Positions 23,688 through 33,470 are shown, counted from the stretch's first letter. The stretch is DNA of 45,396 bases from Streptococcus suis YS56 (GCF_000440115.1 NZ_ALMY01000068.1:1-45396), one strand, 5' to 3'. Program-made: numbers and translations. Notes: generated by a model not told the origin, from the sequence alone.

Positions 23688-26183
23688 ATGAAACAAGGTA
23701 AGACTTTGCTTTGTGTAGCAGGAGTATCGCTTATTTGTGCTGTAGCATTGGTAACCTATCAAGTGTCAAATTATAAAGAGCAATCGAGCCATCAAAAAAT
23801 AACAAGCATAGAAACATCGCAATCAAAGCAATCAAGAGAGATTCCTTCAGATCCGAAAAAGGAAGTTCCAGGGATTGATAAGGCGACAGATGATGGTTTT
23901 TTACTCACTGATGAGTCACAAATTGAGGAAAAAACTGATTTAGGAATTATTGTCAATCATGGTGATCATAAGCATTTTTTCTTTTACTCAGATTTAAAGA
24001 ATACAAAATGGTCCTATTTAATTCCTGAGAACTATCAAGAAAAAACACATTCTTCTCAACCTAATAGAAATCAGCGACCATCTGGTTCGAAGCAGACCGA
24101 AGATGAATACATTTTTGATCCTAAAGATATTGTCGCAGAGGATGCAAATGGCTATACTGTTCGGCATGGGGATCATTATCACTATATTTTAAAATCAAGC
24201 TTAGGTGGCACTACACACAGACAATTGACCTCTGATAGTCGTCAATCGTCAACTCTTCCTGTCGTTCACCAACAGGAAGGGATTCCGGGGATTGATTTTC
24301 AAACGAGTGATGGTTTCTTGTTTGATGGGCAAAATATCAGCGGTGTAACGGAAACTGGGATTCTAGTAAGGCATGGGAAACATTTGCATCTTATTCATTT
24401 TGAAACATTGAAAAGGAGTAAATGGTCTTATCTTGTGAATCAGTATAAACCAAATGTTGAATCGGATAAGAAGTCACAACCTGAGGTAGAAAATACTGAG
24501 TATCAAACCAAATTGGACTACTTAGCAAAAGAACTGAATTTAGAACCGTCACGTTTTAAGAAAGTCATCGTTGACGGTCAAATTGGATTAGAGTATCCGC
24601 ATGGAGATCACACACACATTGTTTTATTAAAGGAAATTGATACAAGGAAGCCGTTTGAAAGTCCAGAGGATCGTATTCTTAAGCAAAAGGATGGAGAAAC
24701 TCTTGAACAGAGAAAAGAACGTCTCATTAAGCAGTACATGGAGCGTTTTAAAGTCAAGCGTGAGGACATTACAATTGACGGGAACTATATGAGTGTACGC
24801 CATGGGGACCATGCGCACGTTTATAAAATTGATCCTAGTTTGCCAGATGATCCTGAGCGTGATGTTAAGACCGAAACGGTAAATCTTGCAATTGAGCAAC
24901 AATCGGTATATGGGCCTTTTTATACAGAAGGTTCAACAGAAAATTTAACACGTAATGGTGTCTATCAAAAGTATCATCCGGAAGGTCTTCAGGATATTAA
25001 AAATTTCATTCTAGTAACATTCAGTACAAATAGTGATTTTGGTGATTTTGTCGTTAATGGTAAAAAAACGAAGAGAGTTTATTATTTGGTTCGTAAAGAT
25101 TTAAATTGGGAGGATTTGAACATCACCTATCCGCAGACCCTTCAACAAAAGGGACGCGTCTTTAATGGTTGGAATGCTACTTTGCCAAAGTCTGGTAAGA
25201 TGGCAAGAGAACATCAAAGTTTTTATGCTGATTTTGATACTGTTTATCGTAAGCCAACCAAAAATATTTACACTCCAAGTGATGATGTTTCAACTATTGA
25301 TTTATCAGACTATGTACCTGTTAAATATAGTGCGATAGCTAATGGTCGTTTAAAATTAAATGGTGAGATTCGAGCAGGGTTCATATACTTTGTGAAATCT
25401 GACTTAACTTGGAAACAAGCTAAGGAGCAGGGGCTTGTTGTACCAGAACCGGTTCCAAGTAAAGATTATGAATTCATCGAGTTTAGGACAGTTATTACCG
25501 GTGGAGAAAAAGATACAGATTATGTTAGTGCCACAACGAGCTTGGCAGCATTTGGGACAACAGCTCCTCGTATAGGACCATATATTGCCGAAAATACGGA
25601 TAATCCAACGGACATCAATGATCCAAGTAGACATCCAAATTACTATTGGCATGATCCAAAGAATTATGTAGCTCTTGCATTTCGAGCAGGTGACGGCGGT
25701 CAACTTCAGACCCATTTGGGAACTAGTAAAACAGTTGTTTACCTTGTTAGAAAAGGGTTAACATTGAACCAAGCTGGAATTTTTCCGCCATCTTTGAAGA
25801 GTGATACAGGTTATAAACGAGATTATACAAAACCTGTTATTCCAAATGTAGCATGGGACACACCTATTTTGGAAGATACTGTCTACGATATTCATTTCGA
25901 TAAAGTTGAAAGTGATAGCAAAGATGGGACGGTTGAGCCAGGTGATACTTGGTTGCCTGGAAATCCATTGCCGAATACTCCAGATGTCCCGAATGGAGAA
26001 GAGGATGCAGACGGCTGGTTAGATGATTTGTTGACACCTAGCCCAGAAGTAGAAACTGTAACAGACATTGAAACTACAACAGAAGATACAAAAGCAACTG
26101 AAAGTAGTACTGTTGCACCCATAGATGCCCCTAAGAATCCATCAACAGGGGAAGAGTCTAGTGAGGATTCTATATTTCCTTGA
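23688..26183 (+). CDS. Histidine-triad (Pht/HtpS-type) surface protein
   Basis: 831 residues from ATG 23688, chosen for AAGGAG at 23670 and the signal-like start that follows. An N-terminal hydrophobic segment (about 5-24) acts as export signal; its Cys has no proper lipobox. Five HxxHxH motifs occur: HGDHKH (91), HGDHYH (160), HGKHLH (229), HGDHTH (305) and HGDHAH (372). Pht proteins bind zinc through these and help zinc uptake and complement evasion. The C-terminal half has beta-rich repeats with YFVKSDLTWKQA-type segments. The last residues, NPSTGEESSEDSIFP, resemble a sorting signal lacking LP and the hydrophobic tail. It could be the S. suis protein called HtpS. Confidence 0.85.
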   Translation: MKQGKTLLCVAGVSLICAVALVTYQVSNYKEQSSHQKITSIETSQSKQSREIPSDPKKEVPGIDKATDDGFLLTDESQIEEKTDLGIIVNHGDHKHFFFYSDLKNTKWSYLIPENYQEKTHSSQPNRNQRPSGSKQTEDEYIFDPKDIVAEDANGYTVRHGDHYHYILKSSLGGTTHRQLTSDSRQSSTLPVVHQQEGIPGIDFQTSDGFLFDGQNISGVTETGILVRHGKHLHLIHFETLKRSKWSYLVNQYKPNVESDKKSQPEVENTEYQTKLDYLAKELNLEPSRFKKVIVDGQIGLEYPHGDHTHIVLLKEIDTRKPFESPEDRILKQKDGETLEQRKERLIKQYMERFKVKREDITIDGNYMSVRHGDHAHVYKIDPSLPDDPERDVKTETVNLAIEQQSVYGPFYTEGSTENLTRNGVYQKYHPEGLQDIKNFILVTFSTNSDFGDFVVNGKKTKRVYYLVRKDLNWEDLNITYPQTLQQKGRVFNGWNATLPKSGKMAREHQSFYADFDTVYRKPTKNIYTPSDDVSTIDLSDYVPVKYSAIANGRLKLNGEIRAGFIYFVKSDLTWKQAKEQGLVVPEPVPSKDYEFIEFRTVITGGEKDTDYVSATTSLAAFGTTAPRIGPYIAENTDNPTDINDPSRHPNYYWHDPKNYVALAFRAGDGGQLQTHLGTSKTVVYLVRKGLTLNQAGIFPPSLKSDTGYKRDYTKPVIPNVAWDTPILEDTVYDIHFDKVESDSKDGTVEPGDTWLPGNPLPNTPDVPNGEEDADGWLDDLLTPSPEVETVTDIETTTEDTKATESSTVAPIDAPKNPSTGEESSEDSIFP

Positions 26184-26218
26184 TGGAATAGAGATGAGTG
26201 ATTTGAAATAGTGGTCTA

Positions 26219-26425
26219 ATACTCTTCGAAAATCAAAATCAGACGTTGTTGACTTGATTTGATGAGTGAAAGGCTCCAGTGGAGCCTTTCAGCCTGTTAC
26301 CTTGAAACAAAATAGTAACAGGGTTCTATCTGCTAAGTAGAAACGAACTACGTTCGCTCTATCTCCAACCTCCAAAGGTTCCCCAAACCCTTGGAGCTAG
26401 CCTGTTTTTGATTTTCATTGAGTAT
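26219..26425 (+). repeat. Complete BOX-like element with terminal inverted repeats
   Basis: The left end ATACTCTTCGAAAATCAAAA (26219 onward) and the right end, which reads ATACTCAATGAAAATCAAAA on the other strand and ends at 26425, form imperfect terminal inverted repeats. They match the ends of pneumococcal boxA and boxC. Between them lie a 10-bp hairpin GAAAGGCTCC/GGAGCCTTTC (26268-26290), CGAAC/GTTCG (26344-26356), the spacer CTCTATCTCCAACCT and a second hairpin. This fills nearly all of the 296-base gap 26184-26479. It is a small non-coding mobile-type repeat. Confidence 0.75.
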
Positions 26426-26426
26426 A

Positions 26427-26473
26427 AAAAGGCTTAGAATCAATGTAGTAACTGACATGATTCTAAGCCTTTT
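26427..26473. terminator. Bidirectional terminator between histidine-triad gene and ltaS
   Basis: AAAAGGCTTAGAATCA (26427-26442) and TGATTCTAAGCCTTTT (26458-26473) form a perfect 16-bp stem with a 15-base loop. A-runs and T-runs on both sides let it end transcription from both convergent genes. Confidence 0.9.
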
Positions 26474-26479
26474 AGTGTA

Positions 26480-28666
26480 TTACTGCGAATTTGAACTGGT
26501 ACTTGTTGAGCTAGTGCTTGTACTTGTACCAGTATTTGGTGTGCTAGTAGCAGTTGTACTACCGTGAAGTTCTAGGTAGCTTGGTGCTTTAAATAGTTCA
26601 ATTGTTGATTTATTGCCGTTTTTACTATACAAACTTGTCGATTGTGTACCAAGTTTATTCTCCAGTGCAATCTCGGCAGCCAATGAGTCAATGTAGTTAT
26701 ATTGACTTGAATCCAAGGCTGGCAATCCATTGTCGAAGAATCGGATAAGATCACCAGTTTGAATGGCATCGCTAGTCGCTAGTTGTGCTGCGGTAGCTTC
26801 TTTAATTGCATCAATTTCTTTCTGAGTTGTCTCATCTGGATTTGTAATTTCAAGACCAGTTTCTGTATAGTAGATTTTACCTTCGTAGCTAGTGTATTTT
26901 GGTGTGATGAAACTGCCAGCGGTTCGAAGAGCCACAATTTGGCTGTGTTGGCTGGAAAGTAGATCTTGACCAACTTGAAGATAGTTATCGGATTTGATTC
27001 CTAAAAGATGTTCGAGAGTAGGAAGTGCATCAATCTCACCACCATAGGTATCAAAAATCCCACCGTTGGTCATTCCAGGTACAACAATCATATATGGAAC
27101 ACGTTGCATCATGGCATTGTCAAAATCTGACCAAGTCTGTGAATCTTTTCCAATCAACGGTGCCAAGTCAGGATTACGTGAATTAGAAATCCCATAGTGA
27201 TCACCATAGAGAACGATGACGGAGTTTTCGTACAAGCCAGTCGCTTTTAAGTAATCGAAAAATGCCTTTATGGACGCATCGAGATAGTTTGCAGTAGCAA
27301 AATAACCATTAATGGTTTCATCATCTGTATTGGCTAATGGAAAGCCAATCTCATCCCCAATCAAGCTGGTTGTATAGGGGTAATGGTTGGAAACTGTGAT
27401 AAATTTAGTATAGAAGGGTTGCTGTAAATGTTCAAGATATTGGATAGAGTCGGCGAACATGATTTTATCATTCAGACCGTATTGGAATGAATTTTCAGCA
27501 GTGGCTTCAGAGAAGTAGGATTGATCAAAGAAGTAATTGTAACCCCACTGTTTATAGGTATTGTTCCTATTCCAGAAACTGGCTGCGTTACCGTGGAATA
27601 CAGCAGATGTATAGCCACCATTTTGAGAGAGAATATATGGTGCAGCTTGCTGGGTATTGCTTCCACCATATTGGACCATGAAAGAGCCTTGATTGAGTCC
27701 AAAAAGTGAGGTCTCAATCATGGTTTCGGCATCAGAGGTTTTACCTGCCTTCACTTGGTTAAAGAAATTAGAAAAGGCGAGAGTAGAGCTAGAATGATAC
27801 AGAGAATTGAGGAAAGGTGTGACTTCGTATTCGACACCGTTGACGTTCAACTTATAGTCAATAACAAATTGTTGTAAGCTTTCTAGGTGGAGATAGATAA
27901 CATTTCGCCCTTTGGCAATACCGAAGTAGTTGTCATTCGGTTGAGCATAATGTTCTGTAATATATTGTTTTACAGGCTCCAGGTCTGAGGCAGTGGCCCC
28001 AGAGCGATCCTTATGGGCATTGTAGGTTTGATTAGCATTGTAGCCAAGGAAAGCTGGTAACCCAAGGGCTCTGACGATATAAGTATTAGAAAATCCTCTC
28101 GTAAGTAGCTCAGGTCTATCAATTTCTGCTAAAAAGAGATTGATAGAGAACAATAATACTGAAAAGGCTGTGATGGCAAAGCTAGATTTTTTATGAAATG
28201 GAGTTTTGTCCCAGTGAAATGCCTTACGGTAGACTAAGAAACCAAAAGCTATAAAATCAAGAAAATGGACAATATCCCATAGCCTAAATAACTTAAGAGC
28301 TGCTTCTCCTAGTCCAGCAGATACGCTAGAGGTAGCCATCATGGTAGAAATGGAGATATAATCGGAAAATTCTCTATAATAGACTGCATTTGAAAAGAGC
28401 CAGGCGAAAAGAACAATATAAATGGTCATCGCTACACTATAGAATACTTTCGTATTCTTTATATAAAGCGAGAGACCAAGCAATAAAATCCCTACTGGTA
28501 GAGGATTTATAATAGCGATAAAATTTTGGAAAAATCCTTGGGTATCTAAATTAAAATCAACATAGTAGGCCCAGAGTGTTTTGAGCCAGTAAATGATTAG
28601 CAAAATCAAGACGAAGCCAAGTCGAGTTTGTCCGCTCTTCTTGACGTAGTCAATTAGTTTTTTCAC
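26480..28666 (-). CDS. ltaS: Lipoteichoic acid synthase LtaS
   Basis: 728 residues. Five N-terminal membrane segments (to about 190) precede an extracellular sulfatase-fold domain: LHLESLQQF (metal-binding Glu), FNQVKAGKTSDAETM with the nucleophile Thr310, VFHGN, TVSNHYPYTT and LYGDHYG. The enzyme polymerises glycerol phosphate from phosphatidylglycerol onto the LTA anchor. The C-terminus ends in a long Ser/Thr-rich tail. The start is GTG 28666 with GAGG seven bases before. A TGGTATAAT extended -10 (TATAAT on the minus strand at 28708-28703) drives it. Confidence 0.92.
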   Translation of the reverse strand: MKKLIDYVKKSGQTRLGFVLILLIIYWLKTLWAYYVDFNLDTQGFFQNFIAIINPLPVGILLLGLSLYIKNTKVFYSVAMTIYIVLFAWLFSNAVYYREFSDYISISTMMATSSVSAGLGEAALKLFRLWDIVHFLDFIAFGFLVYRKAFHWDKTPFHKKSSFAITAFSVLLFSINLFLAEIDRPELLTRGFSNTYIVRALGLPAFLGYNANQTYNAHKDRSGATASDLEPVKQYITEHYAQPNDNYFGIAKGRNVIYLHLESLQQFVIDYKLNVNGVEYEVTPFLNSLYHSSSTLAFSNFFNQVKAGKTSDAETMIETSLFGLNQGSFMVQYGGSNTQQAAPYILSQNGGYTSAVFHGNAASFWNRNNTYKQWGYNYFFDQSYFSEATAENSFQYGLNDKIMFADSIQYLEHLQQPFYTKFITVSNHYPYTTSLIGDEIGFPLANTDDETINGYFATANYLDASIKAFFDYLKATGLYENSVIVLYGDHYGISNSRNPDLAPLIGKDSQTWSDFDNAMMQRVPYMIVVPGMTNGGIFDTYGGEIDALPTLEHLLGIKSDNYLQVGQDLLSSQHSQIVALRTAGSFITPKYTSYEGKIYYTETGLEITNPDETTQKEIDAIKEATAAQLATSDAIQTGDLIRFFDNGLPALDSSQYNYIDSLAAEIALENKLGTQSTSLYSKNGNKSTIELFKAPSYLELHGSTTATSTPNTGTSTSTSSTSTSSNSQ

Positions 28667-28702
28667 AATAAAACCTCATGGTCCTTTCTAAAAGCTTAGT
28701 TC

Positions 28703-28711
28703 ATTATACCA
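28703..28711 (-). promoter_or_regulatory. Extended -10 promoter of ltaS
   Basis: Minus-strand TGGTATAAT (28711-28703), no evident -35 box, about 36 bases before the GTG start. The same nonamer precedes rgpA and aroG in this window. Confidence 0.65.
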
Positions 28712-28746
28712 TAATTTTAAAATAAGCCTCAAAGTTTAGAGTTTTT

Positions 28747-28775
28747 TTGGCATATATGAAGAAACATGTTATAAT
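28747..28775 (+). promoter_or_regulatory. Promoter of the RlmI-like gene (leaderless arrangement)
   Basis: TTGGCA (28747-28752), a 17-base spacer and TATAAT (28770-28775) are followed by only AATTAT before ATG 28782. The expected start of transcription is at or within a base or two of the AUG. Confidence 0.75.
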
Positions 28776-28781
28776 AATTAT

Positions 28782-29945
28782 ATGAAAATAAAGGTAAACC
28801 GTATTGCAGAACAGAAAATAAACAGAGGGATTCAACTCTTGGATAGCGCTGATTTTTCAGGTTTTTCGTTTGATGAAGACAGGCTGGCTGTTTTGTATTC
28901 AGAATCTGGAAGCTATTTAGGTCAGGCTTATTTGTCCAAACAGAATAAGGGAATAGGCTGGCTGTTTAGTAGAAGCAACCAAGACTTGACCGTGGATTTT
29001 TTTGTTAAATTATTCGTGGATGCGAAACAGAAACGTCAACATTTTTATCAATCTGAGATGACGAATGCTTTTCGTTTATTTAATCAAGATGGAGATAATT
29101 TTGGTGGAATGACGGTTGACTTGTATGATGAATACGCAGTTTTTTCATGGTATAATACCTTTATTTATTCTGTCAAAGAGATGATTGTTGCTGCCTTTCA
29201 ACAGGTATTTCCAGAAGTAAGAGGAGCTTATGAGAAGATTCGTTTTAAAGGTTTGGTCTTTGAGTCTGCTCATCTTTATGGAGAAGAAGCCCCTGAGTAT
29301 TTCACAGTGTTAGAAAATGGAGTTCACTATCAGGTCTTTATGAATGATGGACTGATGACGGGAATCTTTTTGGATCAGCATGAGGTACGTGGTTCCTTGG
29401 TGGATGGCCTGGCGGCAGGCAAGTCACTTTTGAACATGTTTTCGTACACGGCAGCATTTTCTATTGCTGCTGCCATGGGCGGAGCAGGGGAAACGACTTC
29501 TGTTGACTTAGCCAAACGCTCGCGAGAACTTTCTAAAGCTCACTTTACGGTTAATAGTTTAGACTTAGATAATCATCACTTTGTAGTAATGGATGTATTT
29601 GAATATTTCAAATATGCCAAACGTAAAGGCTTGACTTATGATGTGATTGTCTTGGATCCGCCAAGCTTTGCACGAAATAAGAAACAAACCTTTTCAGTAG
29701 CCAAAGATTACCACAAGTTGATTTCTCAATCTTTGGAAATACTAAATACAGGTGGAACTATTATCGCTTCGACCAACGCTGCAAATGTTTCTGTTGAAAA
29801 ATTTAAGCGGCAGATTGAAAAAGGTTTTGGTGTTAGAAAACACCGTTATGAGGCAAGTTATCGCTTGCCAGCCGATTTTGTAATCAATAAAAATGATGAA
29901 AGTAGTAATTACCTAAAGGTCTTTACGATACAGGTAGATAAATGA
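28782..29945 (+). CDS. Class I SAM-dependent rRNA methyltransferase, RlmI-like
   Basis: 387 residues: an N-terminal PUA-like region (about 1-75), a middle domain ([10 protein letters not shown]), and a Rossmann methyltransferase domain with [20 protein letters not shown] (SAM loop), VDLAKRS and VLDPPSFAR (the catalytic DPPSF-like motif IV). RlmI methylates C5 of a cytosine in 23S rRNA in E. coli; the exact base is not known here. No Shine-Dalgarno sequence precedes the ATG and the promoter ends six bases away, so the mRNA looks leaderless. It overlaps aroD by four bases. Confidence 0.85.
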   Translation: MKIKVNRIAEQKINRGIQLLDSADFSGFSFDEDRLAVLYSESGSYLGQAYLSKQNKGIGWLFSRSNQDLTVDFFVKLFVDAKQKRQHFYQSEMTNAFRLFNQDGDNFGGMTVDLYDEYAVFSWYNTFIYSVKEMIVAAFQQVFPEVRGAYEKIRFKGLVFESAHLYGEEAPEYFTVLENGVHYQVFMNDGLMTGIFLDQHEVRGSLVDGLAAGKSLLNMFSYTAAFSIAAAMGGAGETTSVDLAKRSRELSKAHFTVNSLDLDNHHFVVMDVFEYFKYAKRKGLTYDVIVLDPPSFARNKKQTFSVAKDYHKLISQSLEILNTGGTIIASTNAANVSVEKFKRQIEKGFGVRKHRYEASYRLPADFVINKNDESSNYLKVFTIQVDK

Positions 29946-30616
29946 AAATAGTAGTTCCTATTATGCCTAGAAATCTGGAAGAGGTAGAGGCCATTGATGT
30001 AGAACGTCTAGCAGAGGCAGATATTGTTGAATGGCGAGCAGACTACCTTCCGAAAGATGATATTTTAAGAGTAGCACCTGCTATATTTGAAAAATGTAAT
30101 GGTAAGGAAGTGGTTTTCACCATTCGGACAACACGTGAAGGTGGTCACTTGGATTTGGACGATCAAGAATATGTCAATTTAATCAAAGAAGTTGCAGCGC
30201 TTTATCAGCCAGATTATATTGATTTTGAATATTATTCTTATAAGTCGGTTTTTGAGCAGATGTTGGAGTTTCCTAATCTTGTGTTGAGTTATCATAATTT
30301 TGAGGAAACACCGTCTAATTATATGGAAATCATGTCTGAACTGACTAGCCTGTCACCAGCTGTTGTTAAAATGGCTGTAATGGCTAAGACAGAGCAGGAC
30401 GTCCTAGATGTTATGAATTATACTCGTGGTTTTAAATCGCTGAACACCGAGCAGACATTTGCGACAATCGCTATGGGTGAACTAGGGAAGTTAACGCGTA
30501 TTGCAGGTGTGATTACAGGATCCTGCTGGACTTTTGCCAGCTTAGATGAAACATCTGCACCTGGACAGATGTCTTTAGGCAATACTCGTAAGTTTTTGGA
30601 AATTTTGGAGAATTAA
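29942..30616 (+). CDS. aroD: 3-dehydroquinate dehydratase, type I
   Basis: 224 residues, type I length. [29 protein letters not shown] (active-site His) and [12 protein letters not shown] (Schiff-base Lys) are all recognisable. It converts 3-dehydroquinate to 3-dehydroshikimate, step three of the shikimate pathway. It starts ATGA over the methyltransferase stop and lies two bases before aroC, so the genes form one operon. Confidence 0.94.
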   Translation: MKIVVPIMPRNLEEVEAIDVERLAEADIVEWRADYLPKDDILRVAPAIFEKCNGKEVVFTIRTTREGGHLDLDDQEYVNLIKEVAALYQPDYIDFEYYSYKSVFEQMLEFPNLVLSYHNFEETPSNYMEIMSELTSLSPAVVKMAVMAKTEQDVLDVMNYTRGFKSLNTEQTFATIAMGELGKLTRIAGVITGSCWTFASLDETSAPGQMSLGNTRKFLEILEN

Positions 30617-30618
30617 GT

Positions 30619-31785
30619 ATGCGTTATTTAACAGCTGGTGAGTCTCATGGACCACGTCTAACAGCCATTATTGAGGGAGTTCCAGCTGGTCTTCCTTTAA
30701 CAGCTGAGGATATTAATGAAGATTTAAAACGTCGCCAGGGGGGATACGGTCGTGGTAGTAGGATGCAGATTGAAACAGATCGCGTAGAGATTACGGCTGG
30801 TGTTCGTCACGGTAAGACAACCGGTGCCCCGATTACATTGAATGTGACCAATAAAGACCATCAAAAATGGTTGGATATTATGGCAGTTGAGGACATCGAA
30901 GAGAAGCTCAAAAGTAAGCGTCGTATCAAACATCCACGACCAGGACATGCTGACCTAGTTGGTGGTATGAAATATCGCTTTGATGATTTGCGTAATTCCT
31001 TGGAGCGTTCTAGTGCGCGTGAGACAACTATGCGTGTAGCTGTTGGTGCGGTTGCCAAACGGATTTTGGCTGAGTTGGATATTGAAATCGCTAACCATGT
31101 AGTCGTTTTCGGAGGGAAGGAAATTGATGTCCCAGATGGTTTAAGCGTAGCAGAAATCAAAGAGCGTGCAGCCCAGTCAGAAGTATCCATTGTCAACCAA
31201 GAGCGTGAAGAAGAAATCAAAGCCTATATTGATCAAATCAAGCGAGATGGAGATACTATTGGCGGGGTGATTGAGACTGTTGTTGGAGGAGTTCCAGCTG
31301 GCTTGGGGTCATATGTGCAATGGGATAAAAAGTTAGATGCAAAATTAGCGCAGGCTGTTGTTTCAATCAATGCTTTTAAGGGAGTAGAATTTGGAGTAGG
31401 CTTTCAAGCTGGCTATCTCAAAGGGAGCCAAGTCATGGACGAAATTCTCTGGTCCCAAGAAAAAGGATATACACGCCGAACCAATAATCTAGGTGGTTTC
31501 GAAGGTGGTATGACCAATGGCGAGGCCCTAATCATTCGCGGTGTTATGAAACCAATTCCGACCCTCTATAAGCCATTGATGTCGGTTGACATTGATACCC
31601 ATGAACCTTATAAAGCAACTGTGGAGCGTTCAGATCCAACGGCTCTCCCAGCAGCTGGTGTGGTCATGGAATCAGTCGTAGCTACAACTCTAGCGACAGA
31701 AATTCTAGAGAAGTTCTCTTCCGATAATATGGAGGAATTGAAAGCTGCAGTAGCCAGTCATCGCGACTATGTCAAAAATTTCTAG
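30619..31785 (+). CDS. aroC: Chorismate synthase
   Basis: 388 residues, the usual length. Signatures are [63 protein letters not shown] and the C-terminal [12 protein letters not shown] with [11 protein letters not shown]. It needs reduced FMN and makes chorismate from EPSP. GGAGAATTAAGT stands before the ATG. aroB and aroE, often adjacent in streptococci, are instead at 40446-42395 on the other strand. Confidence 0.97.
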   Translation: MRYLTAGESHGPRLTAIIEGVPAGLPLTAEDINEDLKRRQGGYGRGSRMQIETDRVEITAGVRHGKTTGAPITLNVTNKDHQKWLDIMAVEDIEEKLKSKRRIKHPRPGHADLVGGMKYRFDDLRNSLERSSARETTMRVAVGAVAKRILAELDIEIANHVVVFGGKEIDVPDGLSVAEIKERAAQSEVSIVNQEREEEIKAYIDQIKRDGDTIGGVIETVVGGVPAGLGSYVQWDKKLDAKLAQAVVSINAFKGVEFGVGFQAGYLKGSQVMDEILWSQEKGYTRRTNNLGGFEGGMTNGEALIIRGVMKPIPTLYKPLMSVDIDTHEPYKATVERSDPTALPAAGVVMESVVATTLATEILEKFSSDNMEELKAAVASHRDYVKNF

Positions 31786-31792
31786 GTAATTA

Positions 31793-32896
31793 ATGAAAAA
31801 AACGATTTTAATTGTAGGTCTAGGGTTGATTGGAAGTTCACTTGCGCTCTGTATTCGCAAAGACCATCCAGACTATTACCTCATTGGCTTTGATCTTAAC
31901 GAACAATCATGCCAATTTGCCTTGGGCAAGGGGATGGTTGATGAGGTATCAACGGAATTGGAGGGTGTAGCAAAGCAGGCTGATGTGATTCTTCTTTGTG
32001 TTCCAATTCAAGTTTCTTTGCGCTTGATTGAAGAATTTAGTGCCCTTGAATTGAAGGATACGGTCTTGATTACAGATGCAGGTTCAACGAAGTCTGCAAT
32101 TGTGGCTGCTGCAGAGGAACATTTGGCGCCAAGACAAATTAATTTTATCGGTGGCCACCCTATGGCAGGTAGTCATAAATCTGGTGCCAGTGCAGCAGAT
32201 CTCTATCTATTTGAGAATGCTTACTACATTATGACACCGTGTCAGGCCACCAAGCAGGATGCGGTTCCCCGATTGACAGATTTGTTATCTGGAACGGGGG
32301 CACGTTTTGTTCAGATTGATGCGGCAGAACATGACCGTGTGACCAGTCAAATTTCACATTTTCCACACGTATTGGCTTCTAGTTTGATGCATCAAGCTGG
32401 TGAGTATGCCCAAGATCATCCCTTTACGAATAATTTTGCAGCTGGAGGATTTAGAGATATGACACGGATTGCAGAAAGTGAGCCGAGCATGTGGACTAGC
32501 ATTTTGCTAACCAATGCAGATTCTATTCTAAATCGAATCGAGGAATTTCAAGCACGTCTCTCAGAAATTTCAGATGTTCTCAGATCTGGCGATCAAAAAG
32601 CAATTTGGGACTTTTTTGATAAGGGACGTCAAACTCGTAAAGCCATGGAAATTCACAAGCGTGCAGGTGTTGATTCTTTCTACGATTTATTCCTTAGTGT
32701 TCCTGATGAGGAAGATACGATTTTGAAGGTTTTGGAAGTCTTACGGGGTATTTCCATTGTCAATATTCGTATCAATGAAGAGAACCGTGAAGATATACAC
32801 GGTATTTTACAAATAACGTTTAAAAACAAAGGAAATTTGGAAGACGCTGCGAAACGTTTAAGAGAGCAGACGACTTACAAAATCCATTTAGATTAG
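31793..32896 (+). CDS. tyrA: Prephenate dehydrogenase
   Basis: 367 residues. The N-terminal NAD site is ILIVGLGLIGSSLAL; then GGHPMAGSHKSG and ISHFPHVLASSLM of the TyrA family follow, and the last 80 residues look like an ACT-type regulatory domain (VLRGISIVNIRINEENRED). It commits prephenate to tyrosine, probably with Tyr feedback through the ACT part. Seven bases separate it from aroC. The start has only a weak Shine-Dalgarno sequence (AGGTAATTA). Confidence 0.94.
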   Translation: MKKTILIVGLGLIGSSLALCIRKDHPDYYLIGFDLNEQSCQFALGKGMVDEVSTELEGVAKQADVILLCVPIQVSLRLIEEFSALELKDTVLITDAGSTKSAIVAAAEEHLAPRQINFIGGHPMAGSHKSGASAADLYLFENAYYIMTPCQATKQDAVPRLTDLLSGTGARFVQIDAAEHDRVTSQISHFPHVLASSLMHQAGEYAQDHPFTNNFAAGGFRDMTRIAESEPSMWTSILLTNADSILNRIEEFQARLSEISDVLRSGDQKAIWDFFDKGRQTRKAMEIHKRAGVDSFYDLFLSVPDEEDTILKVLEVLRGISIVNIRINEENREDIHGILQITFKNKGNLEDAAKRLREQTTYKIHLD

Positions 32897-32905
32897 GAGA
32901 AAATT

Positions 32906-33244
32906 ATGTCAACAAATATCTATGATATCGCAAATGAATTGGAACGTGCAATCCGTAACCTGCCTGAATATAAGGCTGTGGAAGCCGTTAAGGTCTCAGT
33001 TGAGGGGAATTCAGAATCCAAAGAAATATTGGAAAGTTATATTTCTTTCCAAAAAGAAATCCAATCTAAATTGCAGGCTGGTGAAATTCCTACTGAAGCT
33101 GACCAAAAGAAAATGTTGGATTTCAACAAGAAAGTTCAGGGAAATCCACTTTTGACGGAATATTTCAGCAAGCAACAACAGTTGGGAACTTATGTAGCTG
33201 ATTTGGAACGTATCATCTTCAAGCCTCTCAACGAATTGTTGTAA
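32906..33244 (+). CDS. YlbF/YmcA-family protein (UPF0342)
   Basis: 112 residues, helical, highly charged, beginning MSTNIYDIANELERAIRNLPEYKAV. The family includes Bacillus YlbF and YmcA, which modulate RNase Y. The role of the streptococcal UPF0342 branch is not established. AGGAG precedes the ATG nine bases after tyrA. This gene commonly follows tyrA in streptococci and is probably the last of this operon here, since a strong terminator follows. Confidence 0.82.
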   Translation: MSTNIYDIANELERAIRNLPEYKAVEAVKVSVEGNSESKEILESYISFQKEIQSKLQAGEIPTEADQKKMLDFNKKVQGNPLLTEYFSKQQQLGTYVADLERIIFKPLNELL

Positions 33245-33311
33245 TATATTTATATTTGATAGGAGCAGGGTGTTAGGTCATGAATTGACGCCTAGTATAC
33301 GCTGCTTACGT

Positions 33312-33374
33312 AGAGTTCTTATCTCCAAGTACAGATTCAGAAACGGTACTTTGGGGAGTAAGAACTCTTTTTTC
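33312..33374 (+). terminator. Long-stem terminator after the aroD-aroC-tyrA operon
   Basis: AGAGTTCTTA (33312-33321) pairs with TAAGAACTCT (33359-33368). The inner parts CTCC/GGGAG and AAGTAC/GTACTT extend it to about 20 bp, and T-residues follow. The 66 bases before it (33245-33311) contain a weaker TTAGG/CCTAG hairpin. The whole could be an attenuator rather than a plain terminator, but no downstream gene without its own promoter is seen. Confidence 0.8.
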
Positions 33375-33417
33375 TACCTTCTCCAGCATCCATTTCTTAT
33401 AAAGTTATGGTAATTAC

Positions 33418-33446
33418 TTGACATTTTCTAATAGAAGTTCTACAAT
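33418..33446 (+). promoter_or_regulatory. nagA-lacD promoter
   Basis: TTGACA (33418-33423), a 17-base spacer and TACAAT (33441-33446) form a near-consensus promoter 60 bases before the nagA start. Confidence 0.82.
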
Positions 33447-33458
33447 ATATTTGGTATA

Positions 33459-33470
33459 TGGTTATAACCA
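33459..33470 (+). promoter_or_regulatory. Palindromic operator candidate at the nagA start site
   Basis: TGGTTATAACCA is a perfect 12-bp palindrome at about +6 to +17 relative to the expected start of transcription, preceded by TTGGTATA. Position and GGTATA-type half sites suit a GntR/NagR-type repressor of amino-sugar genes; the regulator is not in the window. Confidence 0.5.

Noticed and set aside
24627..24902. Minus-strand frames within the histidine-triad gene and similar shadows elsewhere
   Set aside because: They lack ribosome binding sites, show no recognisable protein motifs and follow from codon bias of the genes on the other strand.
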